From contig JAHZKS010000018.1 of the NCBI GenBank assembly GCA_022600235.1, positions 1 to 13,269 on the forward strand: a stretch of DNA of 13,269 bases, given 5' to 3'. Shown one piece after another: positions 1-7,555 of this stretch (position 1 is its first letter; each line of letters opens with the position of its first letter). This stretch comes from Alphaproteobacteria bacterium. GTDB lineage: Bacteria; Pseudomonadota; Alphaproteobacteria; Rickettsiales; JABSSG01. The position numbers and the translations under genes are program-made. The notes beneath the pieces are model-generated. The model was not told the DNA's origin, did no database searches, and worked only from the letters and a program-made list of their open reading frames with translations.

Positions 1-53
1 AAATCTCTAATATCTTTTTCATCATCAACTATAAGAATAGTGCTATCTCCCAT
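1..53 (-). CDS. ntrX: NtrX response regulator, N-terminal 17 codons only
   Basis: This is the start of a response regulator that runs off the left edge of the window. The visible residues begin MGDSTILIVDDEKDIRD, the first beta strand and acidic pair (Asp10, Asp11) of a receiver domain. The phosphoacceptor Asp, the AAA+ domain and the DNA-binding domain would lie outside the window. It starts 19 bases after the ntrY stop on the same strand, which is the usual ntrY-ntrX order in alphaproteobacteria, so the partner kinase is NtrY. The family name rests on this adjacency, since 17 residues alone only show a receiver domain. The ATG is at 53-51, with only a weak AGG upstream. Confidence 0.8.
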   Translation of the reverse strand, partial: MGDSTILIVDDEKDIRD

Positions 54-72
54 AAAAAACCTAAATTAAATT

Positions 73-2223
73 CTACCCTTCCATTAGTGGGAAAGTAATA
101 GTAATCACTGCTTGTTTATCTTTGTCATTCTCCATTATAAGCTTCCCGCTGTGATCATCAACTATTTTTTTCACAATTGCTAAACCAAGTCCAGTACCTT
201 GATCTCTTGTAGTAAAATAAGGCTCTGTGATTTTGGTTAATGTTTCTTCATCAAACCCTACACCATTATCTTTTATCACCAAAACAGCATTCTCCCCTTG
301 TTTGTTCAGATGCACAGATACTTTACCAATTAACTTCGATTTACGACCTCTCAGAATAATTGATTCTTCTGCGTTTTTTAAAATATTTATAAGCATCTGG
401 TTTATTTGGGTGTAATCACAATATACCATTATGTTAGATGATATTTTTGTGAAATATTCAATATTTGATGATACACATTTTCTTGAAAAGACTATCTCTG
501 ATACTAACTTACTGAAGTTTGATTTCTCCATCACAGCTTTCGGCATCCTAGCAAATCGTGAAAACTCCTCTATTATTCTGCCTATGTCAGATACATGTTT
601 TATAATAGTTCCTGTATATTTTTCTAACATATCTGGATCTTTTACTTCATTTTGATATTTCTTTCTAATCCTCTCAGCCCCTAAATGTATAGGAGTCAAA
701 GGATTTTTTACTTCATGAGCAATACGCCTTGCAACATCAGACCACGCTGCATATCTTTGAGCATGAGCAAGTTCTGTTGTATCATCTAAAGTTATAATGT
801 AGCCCGTTACCTTTCCCCTATGTACCTCTTTTACTATCTTTGTTAGAAGAATAAGTATCTTACTACCTATCTTTACTTGAACTTCAATCCCAACATTCTT
901 TCCTGACCTTGTAGATACTTGATCTATGTATTCAGAAATCTCAGGTAGTATAGACTCGATCTCTTTGTTTTTTGATTTTTTTGGATCAATATTAAGCAGT
1001 GTAGAAGCAGCATCATTTAACAATGATATCTTTCTTTCTGAAGTAATAGCAATAATTCCTGTAGAAACACCAGCTAATATTGCTTCACTAAATTTTCTCT
1101 TATCATCTATCTCGTTATATGCAGACAAAAGTTTATTCTTTTGTTCAGCAATCCTATGAGTCATAAGATTAAAAGCTCTTGAAAGATTTGCTATCTCATC
1201 ATTCACTGGGCCTTCAGAAACTCGAGTGGAAAAATCACCTTTTTGAACCTTCTTCGTTGCTCGTACTAGCTTAGCTATAGGATTCATTATTTTCCCTGCA
1301 AATATCATACCTACATACATAGCTGCCAACAAAAGAAGCATTGATAGCATTAAGAAAAGAAAAATAAACTTTATTTGAGTTTTAAGTATTTGAGTCTTTA
1401 AATTATTATATTTATGTGCTGCACCCTGAGATTTTTTAACATGCTTAACCACTTTTTCATCTATATATTTACCAACCACAAGAAAACTATGAGGAATAGA
1501 ATGCAAACTAACCATCGCACGTATTTTATTATCAGAATTTTTTATAACCACTACCTCACCTGAAGCGGCTTTATTATAATATTCCTCTGGAAATACCTCC
1601 AAAGATAGAGAAGCACCAAATTTACTGCGAATAATTGGACGATGATTATTAAATATTACAGCCTCAGACAGTGCGTTCAAATCGGCTAAAGAAGACACAA
1701 CATCTGAAAATAATTTTTGATTTGTTATTAAGTTATAACGCACTACGTTATTATCAACCTCTAAAGCCATAGCTTTAGCCCTAATTTTTATAGCATCTGT
1801 GTGCTCTCTTAAGTAAGATTCAGCAACCACAACTGACTCATCTAATACAGTGCTGACTCTTTTATCAAACCATGATTCAATAACTATTTGAAAAAACATG
1901 GTAGAAAACACAGCTATCAATATAGCAGGAACGCCAGACAAAAGACTAAACATAACCATTATTCTGGTTTGTAATCTTGACCCCTGGGATTCTTTCTTAC
2001 GCTTTATCCATAAGGAAAATAGCTTTCTAGAAACCAATATCACTAAAATTAGCAATAGGATAAAATCTATCAATGATAAGATTACAATAAGAGTTGGATT
2101 AGACTCTAAATAATCAGTGTGAACTACTGCTACATAAGTAAATAAAGAAAATAAAAAAGCCAAAATCGCAACAGATAAGGCTACTTTTTTATATGAAAAA
2201 TAATTTTTGATTTTCTCTAACAC
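73..2223 (-). CDS. ntrY: NtrY-type membrane sensor histidine kinase
   Basis: A 716-residue inner-membrane sensor kinase that should autophosphorylate and pass phosphate to NtrX, whose gene follows 19 bases downstream. Three hydrophobic segments lie at about residues 12-34, 43-66 and 88-112. A predicted extracytoplasmic sensing region spans about 113-285, and a fourth membrane segment about 285-310. A HAMP linker (about 311-362) and a PAS-like region (about 378-480) follow. The H-box IAHEVKNPLTP contains the phosphoacceptor His503. The ATP-binding domain shows the N-box (NILKNAEES, Asn617), DNGVGFD (652-658), EPYFTT and GTGLGLA (676-682). Length and domain order match NtrY. The start is GTG at 2223-2221, preceded by AGGA that overlaps the dusB stop with a 4-base spacer; the overlapping ATG frame closes at once. 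In Rickettsiales NtrY/X is one of the few retained two-component systems; its signal here is unknown. Confidence 0.93.
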   Translation of the reverse strand: MLEKIKNYFSYKKVALSVAILAFLFSLFTYVAVVHTDYLESNPTLIVILSLIDFILLLILVILVSRKLFSLWIKRKKESQGSRLQTRIMVMFSLLSGVPAILIAVFSTMFFQIVIESWFDKRVSTVLDESVVVAESYLREHTDAIKIRAKAMALEVDNNVVRYNLITNQKLFSDVVSSLADLNALSEAVIFNNHRPIIRSKFGASLSLEVFPEEYYNKAASGEVVVIKNSDNKIRAMVSLHSIPHSFLVVGKYIDEKVVKHVKKSQGAAHKYNNLKTQILKTQIKFIFLFLMLSMLLLLAAMYVGMIFAGKIMNPIAKLVRATKKVQKGDFSTRVSEGPVNDEIANLSRAFNLMTHRIAEQKNKLLSAYNEIDDKRKFSEAILAGVSTGIIAITSERKISLLNDAASTLLNIDPKKSKNKEIESILPEISEYIDQVSTRSGKNVGIEVQVKIGSKILILLTKIVKEVHRGKVTGYIITLDDTTELAHAQRYAAWSDVARRIAHEVKNPLTPIHLGAERIRKKYQNEVKDPDMLEKYTGTIIKHVSDIGRIIEEFSRFARMPKAVMEKSNFSKLVSEIVFSRKCVSSNIEYFTKISSNIMVYCDYTQINQMLINILKNAEESIILRGRKSKLIGKVSVHLNKQGENAVLVIKDNGVGFDEETLTKITEPYFTTRDQGTGLGLAIVKKIVDDHSGKLIMENDKDKQAVITITFPLMEG

Positions 2224-2229
2224 AACATC

Positions 2230-3204
2230 CTATTCTGATTCACACAAATCACCAAAATATTCACATATTTCTTGCAATGCTTCTTTTGGAGTTGCAATTT
2301 GATTAAATTTTACTCGGAACTGACTAGAATTTTTTAAACCCGATGAATACCAACCAACATGCTTTCTAGCCATACGAACACCTATATCTTCTCCGTAGTA
2401 GTCTATCATGCTTTGATAATGCTCTAAGACAATTTTTAGTTTTTCCTCTAGACTTGGATCATCTAAGATTTCTTTGTGCTCAAAAAAATGCATTATTTGG
2501 TTTATAAACCAAGGCCTACCGTATGCCCCCCTACCAATCATCACACCATCTGCACCTGATTCTTTCTGGCTTTTAACTGCATCCTCTAATGTTTTTATAT
2601 CTCCATTAACAATCACAGGTATTTTTACAGCATCTTTCACTTTTTTTACAAAAGCCCAATCAGCATTACCATTATAAAGCTGGCATCTTGTTCTACCATG
2701 AATTGTAAGCATCTTTATGCCTAAATCCTCTGCAATCTTGGCAAGTTTTGGAGCATTTCTATTGCTATCATCCCACCCTGTCCTCATTTTCAGGGTGACA
2801 GGAACTTTAACTGATTTAACAGTTTTTTCTAGAATAGCAGCTGCTAATTTTTCATCTTTCATCAAAGCAGAACCAGCATTACCACCGACCACTTTCTTAA
2901 CAGGGCATCCAAAATTAATATCTATTATCTTTGCTCCCAGGTCTTCATTTAGCTTAGCGGCTTCACCCATAACATCTGGATCACAGCCAGCTAACTGTAT
3001 AGAGGTTGTATCTTCTTCATCAGAGACTTGGCATTTTTGCATAGATTGCCTTGTCTGGAGTATCATAGCCCTACTTGCTATCATCTCTGAAACAACTAAA
3101 CCAGCACCACATTTTTTTACTAATTGGCGAAAAGGCATATCTGTAACGCCAGACATAGGAGCCAAAATAACAGGATTAATGCTTGTTGAACCGATAGAAA
3201 TCAT
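2230..3204 (-). CDS. dusB: tRNA-dihydrouridine synthase, DusB type (NifR3)
   Basis: A 324-residue cytoplasmic FMN enzyme that reduces uridine to dihydrouridine in tRNA D-loops using NADPH. The N-terminal TIM-barrel start with LAPMSGVTDMPFR (14-26) and the signature INFGCPVKKVVGGNAGSAL (96-114), with catalytic Cys100, are clear. Further motifs are MRTGW, TIHGRTR, VNGDI and MIGRGAYGRPW for flavin and phosphate binding. The C-terminal helical domain is present and the length is normal. The ATG at 3204-3202 gives the standard N-terminus but has no strong Shine-Dalgarno. ntrY starts 6 bases after the stop, reproducing the conserved nifR3-ntr arrangement of alphaproteobacteria, although here ntrB and ntrC are absent. 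Assignment to DusB rather than DusA or DusC rests on the signature and this context. Confidence 0.95.
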   Translation of the reverse strand: MISIGSTSINPVILAPMSGVTDMPFRQLVKKCGAGLVVSEMIASRAMILQTRQSMQKCQVSDEEDTTSIQLAGCDPDVMGEAAKLNEDLGAKIIDINFGCPVKKVVGGNAGSALMKDEKLAAAILEKTVKSVKVPVTLKMRTGWDDSNRNAPKLAKIAEDLGIKMLTIHGRTRCQLYNGNADWAFVKKVKDAVKIPVIVNGDIKTLEDAVKSQKESGADGVMIGRGAYGRPWFINQIMHFFEHKEILDDPSLEEKLKIVLEHYQSMIDYYGEDIGVRMARKHVGWYSSGLKNSSQFRVKFNQIATPKEALQEICEYFGDLCESE

Positions 3205-3254
3205 TTGACCAAGTGCTTATATATTAAAATAAATAATCCATAGAAACCCCAGAT

Positions 3255-3282
3255 AGTATATAGAATTCTGGTATTTTTTCAA
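3255..3282 (-). promoter_or_regulatory. Candidate sigma70-type promoter for dusB-ntrY-ntrX
   Basis: On the minus strand TTGAAA (3282-3277) and TATACT (3260-3255) are separated by 16 bases. Each hexamer matches the sigma70 consensus at five of six positions. Transcription would begin near 3248 and leave a leader of about 44 bases before the dusB ATG. The surrounding DNA is very AT-rich, so chance matches are common. Confidence 0.45.
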
Positions 3283-3364
3283 TATATTGTTTGTTTTACA
3301 CTTACACCACCAATAAAACTCTCGTCTAGATCATAATTAGGCTTAGTGTTTTTTGAATTTTTAC

Positions 3365-3393
3365 TTGAATTATTTTACGATTTATGCTATTTA
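3365..3393 (+). promoter_or_regulatory. Weak candidate promoter for the 976-residue protein gene
   Basis: TTGAAT (3365-3370) and TATTTA (3388-3393) are separated by 17 bases on the plus strand, ahead of the gene starting at 3421. The -10 match is poor and the leader would be only about 20 bases. This is the best candidate in the 207-base gap between the divergent dusB and the large gene. Nothing resembling a riboswitch or operator was seen there. Confidence 0.25.
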
Positions 3394-3420
3394 TTTCAAA
3401 TTAGTTAATATTTGGAAACC

Positions 3421-6351
3421 ATGCCAACAGATTTAAGAAGTATTTCAGCAGTAAAAGATAAAATTATATACAAAAGCACTGGAGCACCAGGAGATGAAGA
3501 ATCTGGAGATGAAGAATCTGGAGATGAAGAATCTCAGGATAACAAAGATATCGCACTTAGGCATCTATTATCATTACCACAAGGAAGACCAGAAAGGCAA
3601 CTAAAAGAATTGCTCGAAGAAACAGATGAATTCTTAGATGTTACTATGAGTTTAATATATCAAGGAAAAGTAAGGCCACTCTCCACAGAACTTAATCCAC
3701 TTCAAACCAAAGAATCACAAATAAAATTTATATTAGACAGAGTATATTTACTTTTACAGGGAGGCTTTAATAAACAACACTTTAAAACAGATGATTTTTT
3801 AGAACAATATTTCAATTTCCTTCCAGCTCTAAAAAAAGAAATTATTGATGTTGATGATCTTTTTAGAATAGTCAGAGCAACTTTAGAACATAAAATCTTT
3901 CCACTATCCCTGTACGTTTTTTTAAGACTCAACCAAGAAAACACAGAAGAAAATACAGCTAATTTTATTATAACACATAAACTTAATAACGTTATTCCTG
4001 AACCTAGACTTTTGGAATTATTATACAAAATAAATTTCAAAGAAAATTCTCTAACAATTGAAGATTGGAGTATATTCTTTAAACAAGGCAGAATTGATCC
4101 ATTAGATTTGGAAGCATTGATTAACCTTAATACAAAAGAGATTAGCTTTGCTAAAACTATTCTTTACACCGAACCAAACACTGATTTAAAAATAGCAGTA
4201 CAAGCAGCAACAAAATTAGAAACTCAAGAACAACAAGACTTATATCTACAATTTATAGGTAGAAACATTCTACCTGATAATGTTTTATATGCTATAAACA
4301 CATTTGAAACTCAAAAACAACAAAACTTCTATCTAAAACTGATATCAGTAGGGTTCTCTCACTCTAATGTTTTATCTGCTGTAACCACATTTGAAACTCA
4401 AGAACAACAAAACTTCTATCTAAAACTGATATCAGGAGGGTTTTCTCACTCTGATGCTTTATCTGCTGTAAACACATTTGAAACTCAACAAATACAAGAC
4501 TTTTTCGGTTCTATTGTTCCAGAGCATACAAAGAAATTTATTGAGTTAATACAAAGACAATATTTGCCTATTGAGCAATTACAAAATTCCATTTCCAGTT
4601 TTCAAGAAGCTGCTGAAACAAATCAGAACCTTTTTCTAGAGTTACTATATAAACGTATTAGTTTTGAAGAATGCCAAACCATTCTTGATCTTTCAATTAC
4701 ACTCCAAACAGAAGAACAAAAACAATTTTTTGGATATTGTATGGAAGCAATCTATCATGATCCAAATAGCTGTTATCATGATATTAATATAGAAGCAGCT
4801 AATAATATTCTTGAATATGCACATAATATTCAGACACCACAAGATTTAGAAAGTTTTAAAAAAGTAACAAATATAAAAGATATAAATACAGTAGCTTTTT
4901 TCCATGGGATTCATACAGTATTACAAGTAATTAGCACAGCATTAGACGTTATAAACTCACTTACTGCAGAACAATTAGATTCATATATTTATTTAAGAAC
5001 ACACGATGTAAAACATGCTTCTGCATTAGGAGCTTCAAAAATATTATTAGGAAAACAATTATTTGTTTTTCAAGATCTTTATGACCCCAATAAAGACTTA
5101 TATGGTTTTTATGATAATTTTTTAGAGCTTAACCCTGCTTTTAAAAACGCCCTACCTTTATCAGAAGAAGAATCTGCTAGGTACGAAATAGTTAGAAAAG
5201 ATCATCCCCGTATGGGATGGCATGAAGCACTCCAAGCAGCAAAACTCACAGAAACACAGTTTAACTTTGCATTAGATCTTTTAAAAGAAACACAATTACC
5301 GTTGCTCTATAAAAACCAAAAAGTAGTAGATATTGTAGCACAACTTAAAACGACACATCAACAACATATGTTTAAGCAATTGGAACCTTATTCTCTAGGA
5401 CCAAAATATGAAGACACTGTTGAAAAACGTATTCTTATTGCTAAGGTTGCAGACAAGATATTGCCTCCGGGCAATATACTCACTCTTATGTCATATTCTT
5501 TAACATATTCTTTAACTCATAGAGATGAAATAGCCACTTTTTTGAATAGAATCACAGGTGGATATATCGAAGACTACATACCAGATAGAGCACAAGATTT
5601 ATTCTACGGACCACATCTATCTTCGTTTGCAACACTTACTGGAATACTATCTCTAATGTTAAACCCTTCTGCACACTCAGCTTCACTTGCTGGATATGCA
5701 TTTGCACGAACTTTAAAAGAATCTGGAACACTAAACCCCGAAGATCACAAAGGCTCTTATTTTGAAACTCATGTTCATTTTTTAAATAAAGGCTTAGATC
5801 TTCTACCGGTAGTCACACCATTTTTCGCAGCTTCAGGTTATGCAGCTGCTAAAGGATATGCTATTTTCAGAATTATCCCTATGATTACACCTTACTCTAT
5901 TATACCGATAGGAACTATAGCTGTTATGTCTTTCTCTCATTACTATGATGAACATAGTATTATGAATGCAGTACTAGAAGGGGCTGCTGATTCTTTAAGA
6001 ATGACATATCTTTTAACAACAGTGCATGCAGCAAATATTTTTTGCGGCACAAGTACAAGCAATGTTGAAATGGCATCCGCAATCACAATTGGGGTAACTG
6101 CATTATCATCTGCATTTAACATATTTTATAAGTATTCAGACTTTAGTGATTACATACCATTCGTTTCAGATTATATATCTGATACTTTTGATGAAGTAGT
6201 AGCTGGTGCTTTTGATATATATTCAGGATTAACAGTTGAGAATGATAATATAAATCAAGAAATCCCAAGCGATTTATCTTACTCAGTAAATCACGAGGCT
6301 GATACACTGCCTACACAAGGAGACAGTCAAGAGGTTACAGATAATCAATAA
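3421..6351 (+). CDS. Large unrecognised repeat protein with hydrophobic C-terminal third; possible effector
   Basis: I do not recognise a family. ATG 3421 (976 residues) is preferred because GGAAA lies just upstream; an in-frame TTG at 3412 would add three residues. No N-terminal signal peptide is visible. A short polar segment contains a tandem GDEES tract (residues 24-38). A long helical region follows, in which three 29-residue units at 266-352 are obvious (FETQ.QQNFYLKLI..GFSHS..LSAV), with looser copies on both sides to about residue 450, suggesting an alpha-solenoid. The C-terminal third has hydrophobic stretches at about 736-765, 794-838 and 861-903 that could insert in membranes, then a polar acidic tail. 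Solenoid plus membrane segments without known enzyme motifs is common among secreted proteins of intracellular bacteria, so a host-directed role is a reasonable but unproven inference. Its promoter seems separate from the neighbouring housekeeping genes. Confidence 0.85.
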   Translation: MPTDLRSISAVKDKIIYKSTGAPGDEESGDEESGDEESQDNKDIALRHLLSLPQGRPERQLKELLEETDEFLDVTMSLIYQGKVRPLSTELNPLQTKESQIKFILDRVYLLLQGGFNKQHFKTDDFLEQYFNFLPALKKEIIDVDDLFRIVRATLEHKIFPLSLYVFLRLNQENTEENTANFIITHKLNNVIPEPRLLELLYKINFKENSLTIEDWSIFFKQGRIDPLDLEALINLNTKEISFAKTILYTEPNTDLKIAVQAATKLETQEQQDLYLQFIGRNILPDNVLYAINTFETQKQQNFYLKLISVGFSHSNVLSAVTTFETQEQQNFYLKLISGGFSHSDALSAVNTFETQQIQDFFGSIVPEHTKKFIELIQRQYLPIEQLQNSISSFQEAAETNQNLFLELLYKRISFEECQTILDLSITLQTEEQKQFFGYCMEAIYHDPNSCYHDINIEAANNILEYAHNIQTPQDLESFKKVTNIKDINTVAFFHGIHTVLQVISTALDVINSLTAEQLDSYIYLRTHDVKHASALGASKILLGKQLFVFQDLYDPNKDLYGFYDNFLELNPAFKNALPLSEEESARYEIVRKDHPRMGWHEALQAAKLTETQFNFALDLLKETQLPLLYKNQKVVDIVAQLKTTHQQHMFKQLEPYSLGPKYEDTVEKRILIAKVADKILPPGNILTLMSYSLTYSLTHRDEIATFLNRITGGYIEDYIPDRAQDLFYGPHLSSFATLTGILSLMLNPSAHSASLAGYAFARTLKESGTLNPEDHKGSYFETHVHFLNKGLDLLPVVTPFFAASGYAAAKGYAIFRIIPMITPYSIIPIGTIAVMSFSHYYDEHSIMNAVLEGAADSLRMTYLLTTVHAANIFCGTSTSNVEMASAITIGVTALSSAFNIFYKYSDFSDYIPFVSDYISDTFDEVVAGAFDIYSGLTVENDNINQEIPSDLSYSVNHEADTLPTQGDSQEVTDNQ
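3490..3534 (+). repeat. Perfect 15-base tandem repeat, three copies, in frame
   Basis: The unit ggagatgaagaatct occurs three times without a mismatch (3490-3504, 3505-3519, 3520-3534) and encodes three copies of GDEES. Because 15 is a multiple of three, copy-number change by replication slippage would lengthen or shorten an acidic tract without breaking the frame. Confidence 0.95.
4216..4476 (+). repeat. Three 87-base tandem coding repeats (29 residues each)
   Basis: Units start at 4216, 4303 and 4390, with a fourth partial start at 4477. Units two and three differ at 6 of 87 bases; unit one is more diverged but keeps length and phase. Each unit encodes 29 residues with a pattern of two amphipathic helices (one around QQNFYLKLI, one around LSAV), consistent with a solenoid array. 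Looser copies follow to about residue 450 of the protein. Confidence 0.92.
5493..5516 (+). repeat. Perfect 12-base tandem duplication, in frame
   Basis: The unit atattctttaac occurs twice back to back and encodes YSLTYSLT (residues 692-699 of the large protein). It is the third in-frame tandem repeat in the same gene. Confidence 0.9.
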
Positions 6352-6385
6352 AATTTTTTCTGTACCATACTCAAACTCGCAGTGC

Positions 6386-6418
6386 TATAAAAATGCATTA
6401 AAATAAACATTTTTTATA
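6386..6418 (+). terminator. AT-rich stem-loop after the large gene, possible weak terminator
   Basis: TATAAAAATG (6386-6395) pairs with CATTTTTTATA (6408-6418) with one bulged base around a 12-base loop, 35 bases after the stop of the large gene. The stem has only one G:C pair, and there is no clean U-tract after it apart from the U-run in its 3' arm, so termination is uncertain. The rest of the 154-base gap to the next gene shows no clear promoter or Shine-Dalgarno. Confidence 0.22.
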
Positions 6419-6505
6419 AAACTATACCCTTAGTCATAAATATGGGTGATTTCTCAAAAAAGAATGTTAGGATTTTAGTATCTAAATAATACATATTCCA
6501 GCTCA

Positions 6506-7555
6506 ATGTTTTTAAAGCCTGAGAAAGATAAGAAAGAAAAAGGTTTTTGGGAAAGATTTTTTGATCGACATCCTACACTTAAAAGGATAAAAAACTTCAT
6601 TTCCCATGATACAATATGGAGGCTTGTTGCGGTTGCTACTGCTGCTGCAGCAACTGTACTTACTGGTGGAGCCGCGATACCTGCTGCAGCTCTTGCTCTT
6701 ACTGTTGCGGGATCTTTTATATCTGTAGCAGCAAAAACTTGGCAATTGAGAGGAGTGGAAAGACGCAGATTACAGAAAAAATTTGTTAAATCTATAGGAG
6801 AAAAAGATAAAAAATTAGATGGTCTACGTAAGACGCACTCAAAGGTCTTATCTCATGTAGAAAAAGGAAATAAGCCTAAAAAAACACATAAATTTAAAAC
6901 AAAAGAACCTAATAAAACCAGATCATTCTTCAAAGTGCTAAGAGATGTTGGGCTAGAAAATGCTGTGAGTGTTTTCTCAGTTGCAGCAAGTGGTAACCCT
7001 GCTGGTGCACTAGCTTATGTTGTATCTGTTGGGTTAGCAACTGCAAATATAAAAAGCGAATTCGGAACTAGAGTTAAATATGATATGGAACAAGATCAAG
7101 CGAAAAAAGATATGAATGAAATATGTGAAAAAGCTGGAATACCTCCGTTTAAGAACACAAAAGAACTTCATGCCTATTTCAAAGAACAAATGATAGAGAA
7201 TGAAGCAAAAACATTATTATGTGATGTAATAGGAAGCAAACAAGATTTAGGGCCAGAAAAAACTCTAGAAATATTTAATGACATAAAACAAGATGTAGCT
7301 AAAAATGTAGAATTTGAGAGCTTACCTCAAAGAGTGACACTAACAAGAAAGTTTTTTGATGCAATAAATCCATTTAAGGCTGAAGTAGTCAAAGATTATG
7401 ATACAACCCCAGAAGATGATGTTATTAGCTATTCTGTAAGTAAAAGAAAAGATACTGATAAAACTCAAGACACTCCAAATATTGAAAGAACGCGCTCTTT
7501 ATCTCCTAGCCCTACACCCAAGCAAAAAAAATCCAGAACGTTATCAAGAGATTAA
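6506..7555 (+). CDS. Unrecognised basic protein with two hydrophobic hairpins and a basic Ser/Pro tail
   Basis: A 349-residue protein of no family I recognise. A basic N-terminus (KPEKDKKEKGFWERF) precedes a long Ala/Val/Gly-rich hydrophobic stretch (about 38-77) broken at TGGAAIP, so it could form a membrane hairpin. A strongly basic linker (82-145) follows, then a second hydrophobic stretch (about 152-182) broken at SGNPAG with a similar layout. The C-terminal half is charged and helical. The last 25-30 residues are basic and rich in Ser, Thr and Pro (RTRSLSPSPTPKQKKSR), resembling the charged tails that guide some Rickettsiales type IV secretion substrates; this is inference. The start is ATG 6506; no Shine-Dalgarno is visible. 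It lies 154 bases after the large repeat gene on the same strand, and its stop interlocks with the ispF stop at TTAA (7552-7555). Confidence 0.8.
   Translation: MFLKPEKDKKEKGFWERFFDRHPTLKRIKNFISHDTIWRLVAVATAAAATVLTGGAAIPAAALALTVAGSFISVAAKTWQLRGVERRRLQKKFVKSIGEKDKKLDGLRKTHSKVLSHVEKGNKPKKTHKFKTKEPNKTRSFFKVLRDVGLENAVSVFSVAASGNPAGALAYVVSVGLATANIKSEFGTRVKYDMEQDQAKKDMNEICEKAGIPPFKNTKELHAYFKEQMIENEAKTLLCDVIGSKQDLGPEKTLEIFNDIKQDVAKNVEFESLPQRVTLTRKFFDAINPFKAEVVKDYDTTPEDDVISYSVSKRKDTDKTQDTPNIERTRSLSPSPTPKQKKSRTLSRD

Noticed and set aside
2717..3208. A 163-codon open frame on the plus strand opposite dusB
   Set aside because: It lies wholly antisense to a clear dusB gene with all catalytic motifs, and its translation shows no domain.
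3702..4040. A 112-codon minus-strand frame inside the large repeat gene
   Set aside because: It is a mirror of the plus-strand coding sequence, whose long frame and repeats in phase are much better supported.
4216..4476. Repeat array considered as a TAL-effector-like DNA-binding domain
   Set aside because: Units are 29 residues rather than 33-35, lack the HD/NI/NG-type di-residue position and the conserved TALE repeat wording.
4216..4500. Regular 87-base repeats considered as a CRISPR array
   Set aside because: The repeats are contiguous with no spacers, in frame with a long gene, and encode a 29-residue helical unit.
6426..6447. ACCC...GGGT inverted repeat in the gap between the two unknown genes
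   Set aside because: Only four paired bases with a 14-base loop and no U-tract; easily due to chance.
3421..7555. The two plus-strand unknown genes considered as a toxin-immunity or toxin-antitoxin pair
   Set aside because: They are separated by 154 bases, both are large, neither shows a known toxin or antitoxin motif, and no coupling is seen.
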